A stretch of 64,000 bases of DNA, taken from positions 62,001 through 126,000 of the forward strand of contig NZ_AYMQ01000094.1 of NCBI RefSeq assembly GCF_000633355.1, written 5' to 3'. Of this stretch, positions 60,042-64,000 are shown one piece after another. Source of the stretch: Serratia sp. H1w. Lineage in GTDB: Bacteria > Pseudomonadota > Gammaproteobacteria > Enterobacterales > Enterobacteriaceae. The notes under the pieces were generated by a model. That model saw only the letters and a list, made by a program, of their open reading frames with translations. It had not been told where the DNA came from and did not search any database. Numbering within the stretch: position 1 is the first letter of the stretch; each line of letters opens with the position of its first letter. A program made the position numbers and the translations under genes.

Positions 60042-60641
60042 ATGCACTCCAACAAGTTGGCAAATCCCGGCCCCCTGGGTCTGATGGGCTTCGGGATGAC
60101 TACCGTCTTGCTGAACCTGCACAACGCGGGCTTCTTCCCACTGACTTCCGTCATCATCAGTATGGGGATTTTCTTCGGTGGCATGGCTCAGATTTTTGCC
60201 GGTCTTCTTGAATTCAAGAAAGGCAACACCTTCGGCTTGACCGCCTTCACCTCTTACGGTTGCTTCTGGCTGAGCCTGGTAGGCATCCTGTTGCTGCCAC
60301 GCATGGGCCTGGCAGAACCGACCGACGCAAACGTCCTCGGCATCTATCTGGCACTGTGGGGCGTCTTCACCCTGTTCATGTTCTTCGGAACGCTGCGCAC
60401 CAACCGCGGGTTGCAGTTCGTGTTTGCCAGCCTGACATTGCTGTTCGCCCTGTTGGCGGTCGGCAACATCACCGGTAACCACGCGATCCTGACGTTCGCC
60501 GGTTACGAAGGCATCATCTGTGGTGCCAGCGCCATTTATCTGGCCATGGCAGAAGTGATCAACGAACAGTTGGGCCGCACCGTGCTGCCCATTGGTCCGG
60601 TGGAAGTGCAGCAGGCAAAACCTGTAGCCGTCACTGCCTGA
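60042..60641 (+). CDS. satP: Acetate/succinate:proton symporter SatP
   Basis: Six-segment membrane protein of the AceTr (GPR1/FUN34/YaaH) family that imports acetate and succinate with protons. 199 residues (E. coli 188; this copy has a longer C-terminus). The family motif [21 protein letters not shown] is at residues 8-28; [27 protein letters not shown] follows. ATG at 60042 follows AGAGGA. In E. coli satP lies next to mog; here an MFS gene is between them. Confidence 0.96.
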   Translation: MHSNKLANPGPLGLMGFGMTTVLLNLHNAGFFPLTSVIISMGIFFGGMAQIFAGLLEFKKGNTFGLTAFTSYGCFWLSLVGILLLPRMGLAEPTDANVLGIYLALWGVFTLFMFFGTLRTNRGLQFVFASLTLLFALLAVGNITGNHAILTFAGYEGIICGASAIYLAMAEVINEQLGRTVLPIGPVEVQQAKPVAVTA

Positions 60642-60656
60642 TAACCGTTCCAATAT

Positions 60657-60693
60657 AAAAAAAGCCCTGTGGTGATAAACCCCAGGGCTTTTT
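60657..60693. terminator. Bidirectional terminator between satP and MFS gene
   Basis: AAAGCCCTGTGG-N6-CCCCAGGGCTTTTT with T runs on both strands. Confidence 0.9.
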
Positions 60694-60709
60694 ATTGACC
60701 GAAAATCGC

Positions 60710-62002
60710 TTAATTCAACACCGGCTTTTCACTGTTCAAATCATTGCGCAGGTAGATCCCCAGCAGTAGGCCGATCGCCGATAACGCCAATACATAGTAA
60801 GCGGGCGCTAACGGGGTTAACTTCATGATCAGCGTGACGAATATCGGGGTTAGACCGCCAAAAATCGCGTATGCCACGTTATATGAGAACGAAATCCCGG
60901 TAAATCGCACTTCCGCCGGGAAAGCCCGCACCATCACGTAAGGTACCGCACCGACAATTCCTACACTAAAGCCAACCAGCGCGTAGGTAGCAAACAGCAT
61001 TTCAGGATGGGTCCCCACCGACTGATAGAACAGCCAGCTGCACCCAGCCAACAGCAAGCTGCCGACGATAAAGGTTTTGCTGGCGCCAAAGCGATCCGCC
61101 AATGATCCGGAAGTAATACACCCGGCAAACAAAAAGATGATGGCGATGCTGTTAGCTTGCAGTGACAACGCTGGAGCTATGCCAAACTGCTTTTGCAGAT
61201 AGGTTGGCGTCATCAGGATCACCACCACAATACCTGCCGATAGCAGCCAGGTCAGCAGCATCGAAACCACGATCTCTTTGCGATGATTCATCACCACTGA
61301 TTTCAGCGGTAACTCTTCTGCCAACGCTTTACGCGCCTGCATCTCGATAAAGATGGGGGTTTCCTGCAACCAGCGGCGCAGATACATGGCAAACAGACCG
61401 AAGATGCCGCCCAGGAAGAACGGAATACGCCAGCCACCGTCATGAATGGCCTGTTGGCTGAGCGTGGTGTTGATGATGGTGGCAACCAGCGAGCCGAGCA
61501 GGATACCGGCCGTCAGGCCAGCCGTGAGCGTGCCACAGGCAAATCCAATACGTTTGCGCGGCACATGCTCCGCCACAAACACCCAGGCACCAGGAACTTC
61601 ACCACCGATAGCCGCGCCTTGCAGTACCCGCATCAACAGCAGCAGTAATGGTGCGGCAATGCCGATACTGGCATAGGTTGGCAGCATCCCCATCGCCAGT
61701 GTCGGTAACGCCATCAGCAAGATGCTCAAGCTGAACATCTTTTTACGGCCAACCAGATCACCGAAGTGCGCCATGATAATGCCGCCCAGAGGCCGAGCCA
61801 GATAGCCCGCCGCAAAAATACCGAAGGTCTGCACCTGACGCAGCCATTCAGGCATATCAGCCGGGAAGAACAGATCCCCCATAACTGCGGCAAAGAAAAC
61901 AAAGATGATGAAGTCATAAAACTCCAACGCGCCGCCCAGGGCAGCCAACGTCAGAGTCTTATAATCTTGCCGGTTAAGCCGGCGATTATTATCGTGATGC
62001 AT
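60710..62002 (-). CDS. MFS transporter, metabolite:H+ symporter family
   Basis: 430-residue member of the MHS branch of the major facilitator superfamily (ProP, ShiA, CitA, KgtP relatives). Twelve segments; the N-terminus has ALGGALEFYDFIIFVFFAAVM and the family loop HFGDLVGRKKMF near 85, then LMRVLQGAAIGGEVPGAWVFVAEHVPRKRIG. A substrate cannot be assigned; related proteins take up carboxylates, betaine or shikimate. Single gene convergent with satP. Confidence 0.88.
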   Translation of the reverse strand: MHHDNNRRLNRQDYKTLTLAALGGALEFYDFIIFVFFAAVMGDLFFPADMPEWLRQVQTFGIFAAGYLARPLGGIIMAHFGDLVGRKKMFSLSILLMALPTLAMGMLPTYASIGIAAPLLLLLMRVLQGAAIGGEVPGAWVFVAEHVPRKRIGFACGTLTAGLTAGILLGSLVATIINTTLSQQAIHDGGWRIPFFLGGIFGLFAMYLRRWLQETPIFIEMQARKALAEELPLKSVVMNHRKEIVVSMLLTWLLSAGIVVVILMTPTYLQKQFGIAPALSLQANSIAIIFLFAGCITSGSLADRFGASKTFIVGSLLLAGCSWLFYQSVGTHPEMLFATYALVGFSVGIVGAVPYVMVRAFPAEVRFTGISFSYNVAYAIFGGLTPIFVTLIMKLTPLAPAYYVLALSAIGLLLGIYLRNDLNSEKPVLN

Positions 62003-62130
62003 AAGTTACCGTTTGTGGAAACAGGGAAGACACAGAAAGCGTAATGGCTTACTGTAAAAAGTTCCTTACTATAACGGCAAAATACTTTCACACCAGATGC
62101 GCTGAAGGTTATCCCGCAGATTGCTGAAAT

Positions 62131-62718
62131 TTAGAGATTTATCTCGCGGCGCGCATTCTTGGGACGAAATGCTGCTACCACCGCCTCATGCGTCTCGACA
62201 TAGGGGCCTTCGAGCAGTTGGATGCAATAAGGCACGCTGGCAAAAATACCGTGTACCACCACCTGGCCTGCTGCGTCTTTCACCCCTTCCAGCGTTTCCT
62301 TAATCGATTTAGGTTGCCCCGGCAGGTTGATGATCAACGCCTGTTTGCGGATCGCCCCAACCTGGCGTGAAAGGATCGCCGTTGGCACATAGTGTAGGCT
62401 GATTTGGCGCATTTGCTCGCCAAAACCAGGCATCACCCGATCGGCAATCGCCAGCGTGGCATCGGGAGTCACGTCACGTCGGGACGGGCCAGTGCCGCCG
62501 GTAGTCAACACCAGATGGCAACCCATTTCATCCACCAGCTCGCACAGTGTATGTTCAATCAGCGTCTGCTCGTCGGGGATCAGCCTGGTTTCCAGCGTGA
62601 ACGGCGTCGCCAGGGCATTGCCCAGCCACTCTTCCAGCGCCGGGATCCCTTTATCCTGATAAATGCCCCCAGAAGCGCGGTCCGAAATAGAAACCAAACC
62701 AATGCGTAATGTATCCAT
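62131..62718 (-). CDS. mog: Molybdopterin adenylyltransferase
   Basis: Adenylates molybdopterin before molybdenum insertion by MoeA. 195 residues (E. coli MogA 195). The MPT-binding segment TTGGTGPSRRDVTPDATLAI is at about 73-92. GLVSISDRASGGIYQDKGIPALEEWLG is at the start. ATG at 62718. Downstream of talB in the same direction, as in E. coli. Confidence 0.97.
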   Translation of the reverse strand: MDTLRIGLVSISDRASGGIYQDKGIPALEEWLGNALATPFTLETRLIPDEQTLIEHTLCELVDEMGCHLVLTTGGTGPSRRDVTPDATLAIADRVMPGFGEQMRQISLHYVPTAILSRQVGAIRKQALIINLPGQPKSIKETLEGVKDAAGQVVVHGIFASVPYCIQLLEGPYVETHEAVVAAFRPKNARREINL

Positions 62719-62797
62719 ATTTTACCTCTGTCTGATGCCCCGGTTTCCCAAGGGAGATTAATGACGGGAGTATAGGGGTTTTGCGGCATTCAGGCAT

Positions 62798-62822
62798 AAA
62801 AAAAGGTGGCCGGAGCCACCTT
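62798..62822 (-). terminator. talB terminator
   Basis: Minus strand AAGGTGGC-TCCG-GCCACCTT then seven T. It lies between talB and mog. Confidence 0.92.
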
Positions 62823-62844
62823 CTATGCTGATTGCTTGCCGCTA

Positions 62845-63798
62845 TTACAGCAGGTCGGCGATCATTTTTTCCAGCTTGCCCTGGTCTACGGCAAACTTGC
62901 GGATACCGTCGGTCAGTTTCTCAACTGCCATTGGATCCTGATTATGCTGCCAGTAGAACTCAGACTCGGTCAGCGGTGCCGGGCGCGCTTTCACTTCGCC
63001 AGTATAAGACAGTTTACGTTCCAGTGCGCCTTCGCTCTCTGCCAGTTCTTTCAGCAGTGCAGGTGCAATGGTCAGACGATCGCAGCCCGCCAGTTCGATG
63101 ATTTCACCCACGTTACGGAAGCTGGCGCCCATCACCACGGTTTCATAGCCGTGCTGCTTGTAGTACTGATAAATTTCGGACACGGAAACTACGCCCGGAT
63201 CTTCGTGTGGGGCGAACTCTTTCTTGTCGCCATTGGCTTTGTACCAGTCAAGAATACGGCCAACAAACGGCGAGATCAGGTACACGCCAGCTTCGGCACA
63301 AGCACGCGCCTGAGCGAAGGAGAACAGCAACGTCAGGTTACAGTTGATGCCTTCTTTTTCCAGGCGCTCTGCCGCACGGATGCCCTGCCAGGTAGAGGCC
63401 AGTTTGATCAGAATGCGGTCATTGCTGATGCCGGCTTCGTTGTACAGTTTGATCAGGCGCTTGGCTTTGGCGACGCTGGCTTCAGTGTCATAAGACAGGC
63501 GGGCGTCCACTTCGGTGGAAATGCGGCCCGGTACCAGTTTCAGGATCTCCAGACCAATGTTGACGGCCAGCTTGTCTGCGGCATCGGCAACCTGCTGATC
63601 GCGATCGCTGCTCTGCTCACGAGCCCAGGCAATGGCTTCATCGATCAGTTTACGGTATTCAGGAATTTGCGCTGCGTTGAGGATCAGCGAAGGGTTGGTG
63701 GTGGCATCTTGCGGTTGATATAGCTTCATTGCAGCGATATCACCCGTATCCGCAACTACCGTAGTCAGCTGGCGTAGGGACGTTAATTTATCGGTCAT
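62845..63798 (-). CDS. talB: Transaldolase B
   Basis: Non-oxidative pentose phosphate enzyme that exchanges a dihydroxyacetone unit between sugar phosphates. 317 residues (E. coli 317). The Schiff-base lysine is in [16 protein letters not shown] near 132. [10 protein letters not shown] and [14 protein letters not shown] are family motifs. ATG at 63798. Confidence 0.98.
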   Translation of the reverse strand: MTDKLTSLRQLTTVVADTGDIAAMKLYQPQDATTNPSLILNAAQIPEYRKLIDEAIAWAREQSSDRDQQVADAADKLAVNIGLEILKLVPGRISTEVDARLSYDTEASVAKAKRLIKLYNEAGISNDRILIKLASTWQGIRAAERLEKEGINCNLTLLFSFAQARACAEAGVYLISPFVGRILDWYKANGDKKEFAPHEDPGVVSVSEIYQYYKQHGYETVVMGASFRNVGEIIELAGCDRLTIAPALLKELAESEGALERKLSYTGEVKARPAPLTESEFYWQHNQDPMAVEKLTDGIRKFAVDQGKLEKMIADLL

Positions 63799-64000
63799 GT
63801 TGGCATTATCTCATCGTTTGTGCATGAACTTTTGGCATCGTTCAACCATGCCTTGTCCTGATAATAACATGCACGTAGCCCGGCGCAAGGCAGGAAAATC
63901 GTGCGCTGGCGGCGGTTGTTTTATCCTTGTGCGGGCAACCGGTTACGCGCTGATATTTCGCAATTACCGAACCAACGCCACGGCATTAACGCGCTATCAC
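63799..64000. other. talB upstream region
   Basis: 202 bases to the window edge. A -10-like TATTAT lies at 63861-63866 (minus strand) with a weak -35 TTGCGC at 63883-63888, spacer 16. The transcript would start near 63854, giving a leader of about 55 nt. In E. coli yaaJ and then thrABC lie further on; no gene is visible in the remaining bases. Confidence 0.5.

Noticed and set aside
62806-63723. 305-codon frame opposite talB
   Set aside because: Antisense of talB; no domain.

Overview
The window reads as chromosomal core DNA of an enterobacterium. The gene families, very high identity to Escherichia coli proteins and several conserved gene strings (leuO-leuLABCD, setA-sgrST-sgrR-thiBPQ, polB-rapA-rluA-djlA-lptD-surA-pdxA-rsmA-apaGH-folA, carAB-dapB-ispH-fkpB-lspA-ileS-ribF-rpsT-nhaR-nhaA-dnaJ-dnaK-satP-mog-talB) place it in Enterobacterales. 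GC-rich codon use, the ilvBN position and extra transporters suggest a Serratia-like member of Yersiniaceae. The genus call is an inference.

Layout. 1-9926: branched-chain amino acid biosynthesis: ilvI (cut by the window edge), an acyl-CoA synthetase, leuO, then leuLABCD with its own leader and attenuator. 9927-12808: a REPIN-like repeat, a DASS anion transporter and the sugar exporter SetA. 12884-14882: the glucose-phosphate stress module SgrS/SgrT and its activator SgrR. 14924-18354: TPP riboswitch and the thiamine importer thiBPQ. 18459-20664: leader ivbL, attenuator and ilvBN. 20665-21184: a small type I toxin-antitoxin-like locus resembling dinQ with an AgrB-like antisense RNA. 21202-24507: yabI and polB. 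24851-29336: rapA, rluA, djlA. 29567-36337: lptD-surA-pdxA-rsmA-apaG-apaH, then convergent folA. 37008-39013: yjjB/yjjP and a LysE/RhtB exporter. 39046-41452: the kefFC potassium efflux system. 41619-47297: carAB and dapB with PurR-, ArgR- and promoter-like sites. 47600-53311: ispH, fkpB, lspA, ileS, ribF. 53747-60641: rpsT, nhaR, nhaA, dnaJ, dnaK with a heat-shock promoter, satP. 60710-63798: an MFS symporter, mog, talB.

How the parts work together. Three amino acid operons here are leader controlled: leuL carries a run of Leu codons and ivbL a run of Val codons, each followed by a GC-rich hairpin with a T run. LeuO sits next to the leu operon and ilvI. SgrR, SgrS and SgrT lie together with SetA, so sensing, sRNA repression and sugar export are one unit. 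LptD and SurA, made from adjacent genes, both serve outer-membrane biogenesis.

I see no tRNA, rRNA, insertion sequence, prophage or CRISPR array. The least ordinary piece is the 20.7-21.2 kb intergenic region: a 29-residue hydrophobic peptide, a promoter and terminator for an RNA of about 85 nt on the opposite strand, and a shared segment of about 22 nt that would let the RNA pair with the peptide's leader. A close second is the extended SgrT reading frame inside SgrS.
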